DNA from: a virus
Reading direction: 5' to 3' (one strand)
Virus record (IMG/VR): IMGVR_UViG_3300005782_000008
Span: 1-43,006 of that record
Length of the DNA: 43,006 nucleotides
A model generated the notes under the pieces. The model was not told the DNA's origin. It did not search any database and saw only the letters and a program-made list of their open reading frames with translations. The position numbers and the translations under genes are program-made. Of this stretch, positions 1-6,363 are shown piece by piece (the first letter of the stretch is position 1; the number at the start of each line of letters is the position of its first letter).

Positions 1-1
1 G

Positions 2-118
2 CTACGACGCTACGACCTGACCGTAGATCATATACAACTGATGCGCGACGGCAAGCGGCGGCAATATTACCGGATCGAACGGTTGCAGAATGCGCAACAG
101 TTGGAGGGAGAAGCATGA
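2..118 (+). CDS. C-terminal part of a small phage protein cut by the window start
   Basis: The frame is open from base 2 to a TGA at 116-118 and has no start inside the window, so this is the tail of a gene. The visible 38 residues are basic and tyrosine-rich and contain GKRRQYYRIERLQ. If the window is circular, the unfinished gene at 42813 continues exactly into this frame and gives a 103-residue protein. That protein resembles the N-terminal domain of the gene at 1623, where the matching stretch is YLKCGCTRLKLIREL. The stop overlaps the next start as ATGA. Function is unknown. Confidence 0.7.
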   Translation, partial: LRRYDLTVDHIQLMRDGKRRQYYRIERLQNAQQLEGEA

Positions 119-348
119 GCGAGGAAATGAGCAGTGGTTTGGCTTTGTTGCATGGACTCTTGGGCCGAGTGATTGGGGTTGGAGGTGCCGCTCGTTTCAG
201 CGCGTTGCGTTCTTGGCGTGAGGGCACTATGAGCGTGAATGACTGGGAATTGTTGCGTGAACATGTTGCAGAACTTTCTGAAGCAACGATAGATGTTGAT
301 AAGTGCTGGCGTAACATAGAGCGTACAAAACAGGAGGGCGGAGCATGA
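115..348 (+). CDS. Small hypothetical protein (DWELLRE family)
   Basis: This 77-residue protein is not recognised. The start overlaps the previous stop as ATGA and follows the ribosome site GGAGGGAGAAG. Its second half (VNDWELLREHVAEL) resembles the protein encoded at 572-841 (ADDWELLREDIDSL), so the two look like diverged paralogues. An internal ATG before SVNDWELL could give a shorter 40-residue product, but its upstream region has no good ribosome site. It lies in an overlapping chain of small early genes leading to the resolvase. Confidence 0.6.
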   Translation: MSEEMSSGLALLHGLLGRVIGVGGAARFSALRSWREGTMSVNDWELLREHVAELSEATIDVDKCWRNIERTKQEGGA

Positions 349-572
349 ACACGCGATACCATTATCATCCGCTGGACAATCGGGTGCTCGCGGTCGCGGT
401 CATCAACGAGGAACACTGTCATGGCGATTGGACCGCGTACATCGGCGCGGTGCCCGGCCACGACCACACCGCAGAAGCGAAAGAAGTTGCTGCGCATGGC
501 ACGAAATTACCCGAGCCAATGGCGGGAGTTGTGTTCCCGATGTTGGCAAGACTTTTCAAATGGAGGGACTGA
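345..572 (+). CDS. Small hypothetical protein
   Basis: This 75-residue protein starts in an ATGA overlap with the gene before it, after the site AGGAGGGCGGAGC. It is rich in histidine (HYHPLD near the start, EEHCHGDW, GHDH), which might bind metal, but no family is recognised. Its stop overlaps the next gene's start. Translational coupling within the early operon is likely. Confidence 0.6.
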   Translation: MNTRYHYHPLDNRVLAVAVINEEHCHGDWTAYIGAVPGHDHTAEAKEVAAHGTKLPEPMAGVVFPMLARLFKWRD

Positions 573-841
573 TGATGAACGACGAAACACGAGACCAGCT
601 TCCCGATGCTTCCGATGCTCTAGCCATAATGCACGACAACGCGGAAGACGCACGCAATCATGCAGTTTTCATCCGCGTCAAAACAGAAGCGGGCAATCCT
701 ACGACATGCGCCGACGATTGGGAACTGCTACGCGAAGATATTGACAGCCTTCTCATAGCCGCAGTATCTATACTGGCTGCCGCGAAAGACCTAGAGGACA
801 TCCGCAAGGAACGGGAGGCATCATGCGAACCTACGAGTTGA
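572..841 (+). CDS. Small hypothetical protein (DWELLRE family)
   Basis: This 89-residue acidic protein begins MMNDETRD. The start at 572 is chosen because it overlaps the preceding TGA and follows TGGAGGGAC; the frame extends upstream, but only inside the previous gene. Residues around 48-60 (ADDWELLREDIDSL) match the protein at 115, followed by an alanine/leucine-rich helical end. The last 19 bases overlap the start of the RusA-like gene. Function is unknown. Confidence 0.6.
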   Translation: MMNDETRDQLPDASDALAIMHDNAEDARNHAVFIRVKTEAGNPTTCADDWELLREDIDSLLIAAVSILAAAKDLEDIRKEREASCEPTS

Positions 842-1266
842 GCATCCAGGGCCACTGCGTTCCAAAAAAGAACAGCAGGCCAATCAAAATCAATCCGCGA
901 ACAGGCAAGCGATTCATCGGCAAGTCCACGCCGCTGGAAGAATACGAGGAACACGCGGTGATCCAGCTTCGCGCGCAATGGAAGCACGAGCCAATTGACC
1001 ACGATGTTCTGTGCGCGCTGCGAATCTACTACTATGCCGCGAAAGCCCTGGGCAAACGGCCGGATGCGTTCGGCCCGGCCGAGACGGTGTACGATGTGCT
1101 GGAGGCGGCGGGCGTGGTGACGAACGACGTGCACCTTGTGCCGGGTGGTGCGATTGGTGCCACAGATTTCAGTACCTTGATTCGCCGCGCCATAGACCGC
1201 ATCCCCGTGCGCGACCGCAAGCAGCAGCGCGTGGAGATAACGCTGGTGGACCTGGAGGAAGAATGA
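823..1266 (+). CDS. RusA-like Holliday junction resolvase
   Basis: This 147-residue protein is close in size to phage RusA family enzymes, which resolve or debranch recombination intermediates before packaging. The N-terminus has the family-type strand ending VPKKNSRP (about residues 13-20). The acidic positions expected for metal binding appear as RPD (D81), YDVLEAAGVV (D91) and TND (D102), followed by a C-terminal strand VEITLVDL. The usual PDLDN cluster is degenerate, so activity is not certain. The start is supported by GGGAGGCATC. It fits with the SSB-like and Sak4-like recombination genes that lie upstream if the genome is circular. Confidence 0.7.
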   Translation: MRTYELSIQGHCVPKKNSRPIKINPRTGKRFIGKSTPLEEYEEHAVIQLRAQWKHEPIDHDVLCALRIYYYAAKALGKRPDAFGPAETVYDVLEAAGVVTNDVHLVPGGAIGATDFSTLIRRAIDRIPVRDRKQQRVEITLVDLEEE

Positions 1267-1586
1267 TGCCTAGCACGCAATACGTCACGCTGACCGCAGA
1301 GCATGAAGGCCACACATACGAGGCCGAGTTCAAGGTGAACGCGGGCACGCCAGCACAAACCTACGGTGACCCTGATGACTGCTACCCCGCCGAAGGGCCG
1401 GTGATAGGGCTTGTGTGCGTGCGCACACTCGACAACGATGCGCTGCGGTACACATGCGACGACCTGGACGCGGACACGTTTGACAAACTGTTCCCGGACG
1501 AGGACGTGCTGGCGGTCGCGCAGCGCGAGGCGGAAGACGAGGCGTGGGATAACCGGGGGCGAAGGCGGAGGGCGCGCCAATGGTGA
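1266..1586 (+). CDS. Hypothetical acidic protein
   Basis: This protein of 106 residues is not recognised. Two adjacent ATG codons (1263 and 1266) are available; 1266 has the better distance from GGAGG at 1254-1258. The sequence is acidic (DDLDADTF, DEDVLAVAQREAEDEAWD) and ends in a basic tail GRRRRARQW. The first 40 residues look beta-rich (YVTLTAEHEGHTYEAEFKV). It follows the resolvase with overlapping start and stop codons. Confidence 0.55.
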   Translation: MPSTQYVTLTAEHEGHTYEAEFKVNAGTPAQTYGDPDDCYPAEGPVIGLVCVRTLDNDALRYTCDDLDADTFDKLFPDEDVLAVAQREAEDEAWDNRGRRRRARQW

Positions 1587-1622
1587 GCCGTCAACCGCCC
1601 CAACAGTGTAGGAGAAGCAGCA

Positions 1623-2303
1623 ATGATAGTCTACAAGCTAACAGACGAGAACATGCAGACACACGACGAATTTCAATGGAAGGCTGGCAAGTGGTACGAA
1701 ATCCCGGCGGACGACCGAGGGCAGGGGCTATGTTCGCGCTCATGGTTCCATGTCTACATAGACCCTGTGCTGGCACTATTCCTGAACCCCATCGGCGCAC
1801 ACTTCACGAATCCCCGCTTGTTTGAGGCGGAAGGCGATGGCGAATGGAAGAACGACCGATATTTGAAGTGCGGTTGCACACGGCTCAAGCTCATTCGTGA
1901 ATTGCCTGTGCCGACAATCAGCCACGAACAGCGGATAGCATTCGCAATCTACTGTGCGGTGCAGGTGTATCGCAATCCAAACTTCCTCCAATGGGCCGAT
2001 GCGTGGCTCGATGGGTCTAACCGTTCGGCAGACGCGGCATACGCGGCATACGCGGCAGACGCGGCGGCAGACGCGGCATACGCGGCGGCAGACGCGGCAC
2101 ACGCGGCGGCATACGCGGCAGACGCGGCACACGCGGCGGCATACGCGGCATACGCGGCATACGCGGCGGCATACGCGGCATACGCGGCGGCATACGCGGC
2201 AGACGCGGCAGACGCGGCGGCAGACGCGGCGGCATACGCGGCGGCAGACGCGGGCGCAATCCTCGTGCTCGCCGCCCACGCTGCGGCCGATTTCGAGGGG
2301 TGA
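1623..2303 (+). CDS. Two-part protein: small phage domain plus alanine-rich repeat tail
   Basis: This 226-residue protein has two parts. Residues 1-135 form a beta-rich domain (VYKLTDENMQ, FQWKAGKWYEI, CTRLKLIRELPVP) that resembles short phage domains often placed before low-complexity repeats (DUF7666-like; by eye only). Residues about 137-210 are almost only Ala with Tyr, Asp or His every third or fourth position. That 3/4 spacing suits a continuous Ala-rich helix with one polar face. The start follows TAGGAGAAGCAGCA. The joined terminal gene 42813-118 is a paralogue without the repeat. Function is unknown; a surface or ice-binding-like helix is only a structural guess. Confidence 0.7.
   Translation: MIVYKLTDENMQTHDEFQWKAGKWYEIPADDRGQGLCSRSWFHVYIDPVLALFLNPIGAHFTNPRLFEAEGDGEWKNDRYLKCGCTRLKLIRELPVPTISHEQRIAFAIYCAVQVYRNPNFLQWADAWLDGSNRSADAAYAAYAADAAADAAYAAADAAHAAAYAADAAHAAAYAAYAAYAAAYAAYAAAYAADAADAAADAAAYAAADAGAILVLAAHAAADFEG
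2027..2252 (+). repeat. 9-bp tandem repeat (GCGGCATAC / GCGGCAGAC)
   Basis: The DNA is a tandem array of 9-base units GCGGCATAC, GCGGCAGAC and GCGGCACAC, with extra GCG triplets inserted between some of them. It encodes AAY, AAD and AAH triplets and AAAx quartets. All insertions are multiples of three, so the frame is kept. Because the repeat has no stops, several other frames and the opposite strand stay open through it; these are artefacts. The array is likely prone to slippage and length change. Confidence 0.95.
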
Positions 2304-2332
2304 AATATGGTGCGCGAGATGGAGACACAGGA

Positions 2333-2611
2333 ATGACCGGCACCTGCCCACACTGCGGCGGCACGGGTTTCGAGCCGTGGAGCAAGCCGTGGGCGACGAC
2401 GGAGGATAAGCCAGTGGTGACTGACGCGATTCAAGAACTTGAGGTCAAGCGGATACAACGTGCTGTTATGCGCCGCGTGTGGCGCGCGCTCCAGGCATAC
2501 GGAGACGCCCTACATGATGGTTGCGACCCTAATGGAGCATGGGATTGCGCAACGAGTGCTGTGGGCGAATTAGAGGACCGACTGGACCGTGGGGAAGATG
2601 ATAAAGAATGA
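2333..2611 (+). CDS. Small zinc-ribbon protein (CxHCGGT family)
   Basis: This 92-residue protein begins MTGTCPHCGGTGFEPWSKPW, with a half zinc-ribbon CxxC. The start at 2333 is preferred over an upstream GTG at 2300 because it has GGAG at a normal distance. The next gene starts with a near-copy of this motif (CQHCGGTRMEPYRKPW), so the two are paralogous at their N-termini. The rest is helical (VKRIQRAVMRRVWRALQAY) and acidic at the end. It is probably a small nucleic-acid- or protein-binding factor, but function is unknown. Confidence 0.6.
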   Translation: MTGTCPHCGGTGFEPWSKPWATTEDKPVVTDAIQELEVKRIQRAVMRRVWRALQAYGDALHDGCDPNGAWDCATSAVGELEDRLDRGEDDKE

Positions 2612-3092
2612 CCTATGCCAGCACTGCGGAGGCACGCGCATGGAGCCTTACCGCAAGCCGTGGAGCAGGCAATGCCCGACCGGCGGCACGAGCGGGTTCA
2701 CGTTCACGGCGTTGCGATGCAAGAAGTGCGGGGGACAGACAGATGGAGAGGAGAAGGGAATGAATGAGAACGACAATAGAGAGTGGGGGCGCATAATGAA
2801 AGCTGACCGCGAAGAAGACCTTGCAAGAGAAGGCGATGATGACGAGGATCGCAAAGAGCACATCCGCTTGACAGCGTTGCCGGTCAATGAACGTCACGCG
2901 GTGTGGCGCGATTGGCCGCATGTCGGGGAATGCTACCGCGTCAGGAATCGCGGGGGCAAATCGGCCTTTTCCCGGGAAGGTTTTCTGTGGACCGATAGCT
3001 ACGCCAAAGCGGTTGACCGTCCAAGTATACAAATCAGATTCCACGGTGGCCCGAACGATGGGATGGTTACAATGATGGACAAGACATGTTGA
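2598..3092 (+). CDS. Zinc-ribbon hypothetical protein with possible internal start
   Basis: The protein has about 164 residues from ATG 2598, which overlaps the end of the previous gene. Residues 1-50 form a full four-cysteine ribbon, CQHC and CKKC. After it, an internal in-frame ATG at 2761 is preceded by a very strong site (GGAGAGGAGAAGGGA), so a shorter second product is plausible. The C-terminal part (WPHVGECYRVRNRGGKSAFSREG) is not recognised. It is the last gene before the promoter at 3111. Confidence 0.55.
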   Translation: MIKNDLCQHCGGTRMEPYRKPWSRQCPTGGTSGFTFTALRCKKCGGQTDGEEKGMNENDNREWGRIMKADREEDLAREGDDDEDRKEHIRLTALPVNERHAVWRDWPHVGECYRVRNRGGKSAFSREGFLWTDSYAKAVDRPSIQIRFHGGPNDGMVTMMDKTC

Positions 3093-3101
3093 AAAAACAT
3101 G
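3085..3101. promoter_or_regulatory. Inverted repeat CATGTT-5-AACATG (operator candidate)
   Basis: CATGTT at 3085-3090 and AACATG at 3096-3101 form a perfect dyad with spacer GAAAA. It ends 9 bases before the -35 box of the promoter at 3111. The same half-site (CATGTTGCG / CGCAACATG) flanks the -10 box of the promoter at 40142, suggesting one regulator for both. The left half also covers the stop codon of the preceding gene, so a hairpin role in the upstream mRNA is possible. Confidence 0.5.
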
Positions 3102-3110
3102 AGACAGGTC

Positions 3111-3139
3111 TTGACTCCCGCGCGGGCGCGTGGTAGGAT
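3111..3139 (+). promoter_or_regulatory. Sigma70-like promoter for the replication operon
   Basis: The -35 box TTGACT (3111-3116) and -10 box TAGGAT (3134-3139) are separated by 17 bases. The predicted start near 3146 coincides with the first base of a long-stemmed leader RNA. The architecture (weak G-containing -10, 17-base spacer) resembles the terminase promoter at 35053-35081. Confidence 0.65.
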
Positions 3140-3144
3140 GGGGG

Positions 3145-3271
3145 CGGTTGGTACAAGGTGGGAGTTCATGTACAAAGCAAACTGGGGCCTACGGAGCGAC
3201 ACGGTACGCGCGCAAGCCTGTGCCGTTTCCTCACCCGCCTGTACCAACCGGCGACGTAGGCCCTTTTCTTT
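3145..3271 (+). ncRNA. Structured leader RNA with interleaved stems, upstream of the initiator gene
   Basis: Three perfect or near-perfect stems are visible. Stem A pairs 3145-3155 (CGGTTGGTACA) with 3240-3250, and continues after a bulged A as GGTGGG 3157-3162 with CCCGCC 3234-3239. A hairpin pairs ACGGTAC 3201-3207 with GTGCCGT 3220-3226. Stem B pairs GGGCCTACG 3185-3193 with CGTAGGCCC 3255-3263, followed by TTTTCTTT. A and B are interleaved, so they form a pseudoknot or exclude each other. GTACA 3151-3155 can also pair locally with TGTAC 3169-3173. The RNA starts at the promoter's expected start site and ends about 12 bases before ATG 3283. It is probably an attenuator, riboswitch or replication-control RNA; no known class is recognised. 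Confidence 0.6.
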
Positions 3272-3282
3272 CGAGACATAAG

Positions 3283-4200
3283 ATGCCAACAATGCCTTGG
3301 GTAAAGTTCTATGTGACCGACTGGCGGGGAGATGAGGCCGTGCAGGAGATGCCCTTGCGCGGCCGGGGAGCCTGGATCGAAACCCTGTGCCTGATGTGGC
3401 GCAAGCAAACCCACCAGATTTCAAAGACGGTCCCGGATTGGGCGAAGCTCTGGCGCTGCTCACAGGAAGAAGCATTGGCCGCACTTGATGATTTTGCTGG
3501 ACAGCAGGTCTGCGAAATGACAGGGCTGTCACAGGCTTGTGACGGTGGCCGTGACGCATGGTGTGACACGCTGGTGACGGTGACTTGTAGGCGACTGGAG
3601 AAGGAACATAACCGCCGCGAAGCCACACGGTTACGCACCCAACAATGGCGCAAGGGCAAGCATGGTGACGCTGCGGTGATGCCTGATGTGACGCCCAAGA
3701 AACGCGTTGGTGACGCTTCAGGTGACGCCCCTTGTGACGGACAGAGTATTAGAATCTTAGAAGCTCAGAGTCTTAGAAACTCAGAAAACCAGAAACCAGA
3801 AACCCCGGAATTGCTTTCTTCGTCGAAGACTCCAAAGAAAGCGCGCAAACGGCCTCCCATGAAGACGAAAGCTCCTTCCGAGCACCGGAGCTTCATCGAA
3901 TGGTGGACAGCGAAGTACCTGGAGCTTCGCGGCGTCGCCTACGTGTTCGGCGGCGGCAAGGATGCTACGGCGGTCAAGGCGATCCTATCGAAGCTCGGGC
4001 TGGCCGAAGCACAGACACGCGGCGAACGCTATCTACGCGACGACGATGAGTTTGTCCAGAAGCAAGGGCACACGCTGGCGTTCTTCCAGTCCCGGCTGAA
4101 CGCCTACGCGAAAGAGCATAGGACCGCTGACGCGAAGAAGTACCGGCGTGGGGGCGCTGCGCTGGGCATGGAGAACCCGTTTTTGGAGGATGGGAAGTGA
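3283..4200 (+). CDS. Replication initiator / replisome organiser-like protein
   Basis: This protein has about 305 residues. The N-terminus MPTMPWVKFYVTDWRGDEAVQEM and GRGAWIETLCLMWR match the opening helix-turn-helix type module of phage replication proteins (DUF1376/replisome organiser-like). A long low-complexity linker follows (residues 120-200), then a C-terminal helical domain (SFIEWWTAKYLELRG...). A GTG at 3130 would extend the frame, but that extension lies within the promoter and structured leader; ATG 3283 (or 3292) fits the protein family. The DnaC-like loader downstream supports a role in origin melting and helicase loading. Its own coding DNA holds an iteron-like array, as in lambda O. 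No strong Shine-Dalgarno site precedes the start, so translation may depend on the leader. Confidence 0.65.
   Translation: MPTMPWVKFYVTDWRGDEAVQEMPLRGRGAWIETLCLMWRKQTHQISKTVPDWAKLWRCSQEEALAALDDFAGQQVCEMTGLSQACDGGRDAWCDTLVTVTCRRLEKEHNRREATRLRTQQWRKGKHGDAAVMPDVTPKKRVGDASGDAPCDGQSIRILEAQSLRNSENQKPETPELLSSSKTPKKARKRPPMKTKAPSEHRSFIEWWTAKYLELRGVAYVFGGGKDATAVKAILSKLGLAEAQTRGERYLRDDDEFVQKQGHTLAFFQSRLNAYAKEHRTADAKKYRRGGAALGMENPFLEDGK
3528..3738 (+). other. Iteron-like GTGAC array: candidate replication origin
   Basis: GTGAC occurs ten times in direct orientation at 3539, 3551, 3563, 3574, 3580, 3665, 3688, 3710, 3722 and 3734. Spacings are 12, 12, 11, 6, 85, 23, 22, 12 and 12, mostly one or two helical turns. 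One inverted copy at 3528 makes the dyad GTCACA-4-TGTGAC. The motif is read as Cys/Gly/Arg-Asp in some places and Val-Thr in others, so DNA-level conservation is suggested. It sits in the linker region of the initiator gene and is followed by an AT-richer tandem repeat, the usual order in iteron origins. Confidence 0.55.
3755..3786 (+). repeat. 16-bp tandem repeat, AT-richer (possible unwinding element)
   Basis: TCTTAGAAGCTCAGAG (3755-3770) is followed directly by TCTTAGAAACTCAGAA (3771-3786). They are flanked by AGTATTAGAA upstream and two ACCAGAA copies downstream. The strand is purine-rich and clearly AT-richer than its surroundings. Its place immediately after the GTGAC array fits a duplex-unwinding element. 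Confidence 0.6.
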
Positions 4201-4394
4201 ACGAAATCGAAGGCGCTATTTGCGACGAATGCGGAACGAAAATCGGGCCGATGGGATGTTGTGCCACCATACGTCGTCTGCGACGACAAGTGGTCCAAGA
4301 GCTTGACAAAAGAGTAGCCTTGTTGAACGTGGATGGAATATCCAGCCCCACCAACGATTGTCGCAACAAGCAGACTCGTGCAGTACGACGATAG
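4197..4394 (+). CDS. Small CxxC hypothetical protein
   Basis: This 65-residue protein starts at GTG 4197 inside the stop of the initiator gene, after GGAGGATGGGAA. It has CDECG near the N-terminus and a CC pair near residue 22, possibly a small metal site, followed by a basic helix (IRRLRRQVVQEL). Function is unknown. The GTG overlap suggests translational coupling to the initiator. Confidence 0.5.
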   Translation: MNEIEGAICDECGTKIGPMGCCATIRRLRRQVVQELDKRVALLNVDGISSPTNDCRNKQTRAVRR

Positions 4395-4421
4395 CGTTGA
4401 AGGTCGCTCAGGAGATAAGTG

Positions 4422-4667
4422 ATGCCTGATGTTGGCTATTATGATGGCAAATTGTTAGAATGTCAGAAGCGCACAAGGACAGGCAAACTGATGATGCGTG
4501 AACGACCTCACTGCCGCGACTGCAAGTATTGGCGAAGGATCGGAAGATCAACCCTCGTGCCAGGGCTATGGGGCGAGTGCCAATACGCTAGTGATAATGA
4601 TTGGTGTCTGATGCGCGAAAATGATGGCGTAGGTTGCGCGGTGTTCAAGGCGAAGGAGAAGTCCTGA
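4422..4667 (+). CDS. Small Cys-rich protein (CRDCK family)
   Basis: The protein has 81 residues from ATG 4422 with GGAG at 4411-4414. It contains HCRDCKYW, then WGEC, a tryptophan and a final cysteine GVGCAVF. This layout matches phage small proteins of the form CxDCxxW...GxC...C. A paralogue with CRDCKHW...WGEC...CRAF is encoded at 8661-8873. It probably binds one metal ion; function is unknown. Its stop overlaps the start of the helicase loader. Confidence 0.6.
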   Translation: MPDVGYYDGKLLECQKRTRTGKLMMRERPHCRDCKYWRRIGRSTLVPGLWGECQYASDNDWCLMRENDGVGCAVFKAKEKS

Positions 4668-5395
4668 TGGACGCGTTCAAGGAAACGATGGAGGGGTACA
4701 AGGGCAAGTTCAAGGAGAGGCGCAAGGATATACCGATGGGCAAGTGTGATGTGTGCGGGAAAGAGACAGAACTGCGCACGCCAAGCTTTCTAGCGCACGG
4801 CGCAGCATGGATATGTGACTCGGCGATCTGCATGTTGATTGCAGCGTTTCGACACAACCCGTACAGTGGCATGGAAGAGGTGGGAGTTCCTTACGCATAC
4901 AGGGGATGTGTGGTTGAGAAGGCAACGTGCGATCTCTCTCCAACGCCTACCATCACTCAGGGTCCGCCGGGGATGCTCTTCGTGGGCTTGCCCGGTCGGG
5001 GCAAGACGTGGTACGCAGCGGCCTATTTACACATGGTGCTCAAGGCAGGCCATTATACTACTGTCAAAACACGCTGGATCAACGCCTCGTGGTTCTGCTG
5101 GAAACTCCGCGACGCAATCAAGAACGGACACGAATACCAGGCGTTGCAGAGCTTGCTCAAGCCCGAATGCCTTGTGCTCGATGACTTGGGCAGCGAGCAG
5201 CAAACGGAGTATATTCGCGGTGCGTACTACACCGTGATAGACCATCGGCAGCAGGCGGGCAAGTTTACGCTCATCACCACGAATCACACACAGGCGGAGC
5301 GGCACGACCAAGACGCCACGCTTGCGAGCAGGCTTGGCGCATTCACGGTCGTGAAGTTCACCGGCCCGGACCTGCGGCTGGGAGAGAGCAAGTGA
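4667..5395 (+). CDS. DnaC/IstB-like helicase loader ATPase
   Basis: This 242-residue AAA+ protein has Walker A GLPGRGKT (107-114), Walker B CLVLDDLG (168-175), sensor-1-like TTNHT (204-208) and an arginine-finger-like LASRL (R222). The first 60 residues hold four cysteines (C27, C30, C50, C55), likely a zinc module for partner or DNA binding. Proteins of this family load the host replicative helicase with an initiator, here the gene at 3283. The start at 4667 follows AAGGAGAA and overlaps the preceding TGA. The 3' end carries a 27-base cassette (5369-5395) that recurs at two later gene ends and supplies the next ribosome site and GTG start. Confidence 0.85.
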   Translation: MDAFKETMEGYKGKFKERRKDIPMGKCDVCGKETELRTPSFLAHGAAWICDSAICMLIAAFRHNPYSGMEEVGVPYAYRGCVVEKATCDLSPTPTITQGPPGMLFVGLPGRGKTWYAAAYLHMVLKAGHYTTVKTRWINASWFCWKLRDAIKNGHEYQALQSLLKPECLVLDDLGSEQQTEYIRGAYYTVIDHRQQAGKFTLITTNHTQAERHDQDATLASRLGAFTVVKFTGPDLRLGESK

Positions 5396-6363
5396 GCAAG
5401 AAAACAGGGCGAATCATCAGCGAAGAGATGCTGCGAACGCGGCTGGTGTATCCCTACGACCTCAAAGTGTCCTGGGCGAAGCAGCGCATTCGCCAGTGGT
5501 ACTATCACTACCACGGCAAGGTCTACGTCGCTTTTTCCGGCGGCCTCGATTCCACGGCGCTGCTGCACTTGGTTCGCGAGGAGTTTCCCGACGTGCTCGG
5601 TATTTTCGTGGACACGGGATTAGAGTATCCTGAAATTCGGGATTTTGCGATGGCAACGGAGAACGTCAAGACCGTGCGCCCGAAGATGGCGTTCCCGGCA
5701 GTCCTGAAGAAGTATGGCTATCCCGTTGTCAGTAAGCGTGTCGCGCAATATGTCGGTGAAGTGCAGCGAAGCAAGAGTGAAACAGCAACAAAACACTTGC
5801 GCCTCACCGGATACAAGAGCAACGGCGAATACAATCCAATGGGCAAGATACCTGACAAGTGGCAGTATCTCTGCCAGGCTCCATTCAAGATTAGCCATCG
5901 TTGCTGCGATGTGATGAAGAAAAAGCCAGCCAACAAGATTGCAAAGGAGCTAGGATTGTATGCTATTCTCGGGACTCGTGTCGCCGAGAGCAAACAACGC
6001 GAACTGACTTACATCCAGTACGGCTGCAACGGGTTTGATATGCGGTATCCGGGATCAACCCCGCTGGCGCTCTGGTCTGATGCAGATGTGCGGCAATATC
6101 TCCGAGAGCATGACATCTCCTACTGCTGCATCTATGACATGGGGTACAACCGTACAGGCTGCATGTTCTGTATGTTCGGTGTTCACATGGAGAAAGAGCC
6201 GAACCGGTTTCAGCGTATGGCACAGACACACCCGAAGCAGTACCGCTATTGCATGGACAATCTCGGCCTGCGCGACGTGCTCAAGTACCTGAACATATCG
6301 AGCGAGCCGACGCCGACTTTGTTTGCGCACGCGATGGACCTGCGGCTGGAGGAGAGCGAGTGA
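5392..6363 (+). CDS. PAPS-reductase-family PP-loop enzyme
   Basis: This 323-residue protein starts at GTG 5392 in a GTGA overlap. It has the PP-loop SGGLDS (49-54), a CC pair in HRCCDVMKKKP (C171, C172) and RTGCMFCMFGVH (C257, C260), which could hold an iron-sulfur cluster. The segment GCMFCMFGVHMEKEPNRFQRM is highly typical of phage PAPS-reductase-like proteins. Related enzymes use ATP in sulfur chemistry, and some (DndC-like) modify DNA; the phage form's substrate is unknown. It lies between the helicase loader and two DNA methyltransferases, consistent with but not proof of a nucleic-acid modification role. Confidence 0.85.
   Translation: MSKKTGRIISEEMLRTRLVYPYDLKVSWAKQRIRQWYYHYHGKVYVAFSGGLDSTALLHLVREEFPDVLGIFVDTGLEYPEIRDFAMATENVKTVRPKMAFPAVLKKYGYPVVSKRVAQYVGEVQRSKSETATKHLRLTGYKSNGEYNPMGKIPDKWQYLCQAPFKISHRCCDVMKKKPANKIAKELGLYAILGTRVAESKQRELTYIQYGCNGFDMRYPGSTPLALWSDADVRQYLREHDISYCCIYDMGYNRTGCMFCMFGVHMEKEPNRFQRMAQTHPKQYRYCMDNLGLRDVLKYLNISSEPTPTLFAHAMDLRLEESE

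Noticed and set aside
1949-2458. Open frames on both strands through the alanine repeat
   Set aside because: The 9-base repeat has no stops in several frames; only the 1623 frame has a ribosome site and a non-repeat domain.
3145-3271. HDV-like ribozyme or tRNA
   Set aside because: Stem order resembles an HDV double pseudoknot, but the joining segment between the first two strands is about 22 bases and no catalytic-core sequence is recognisable. No cloverleaf or CCA end is present.
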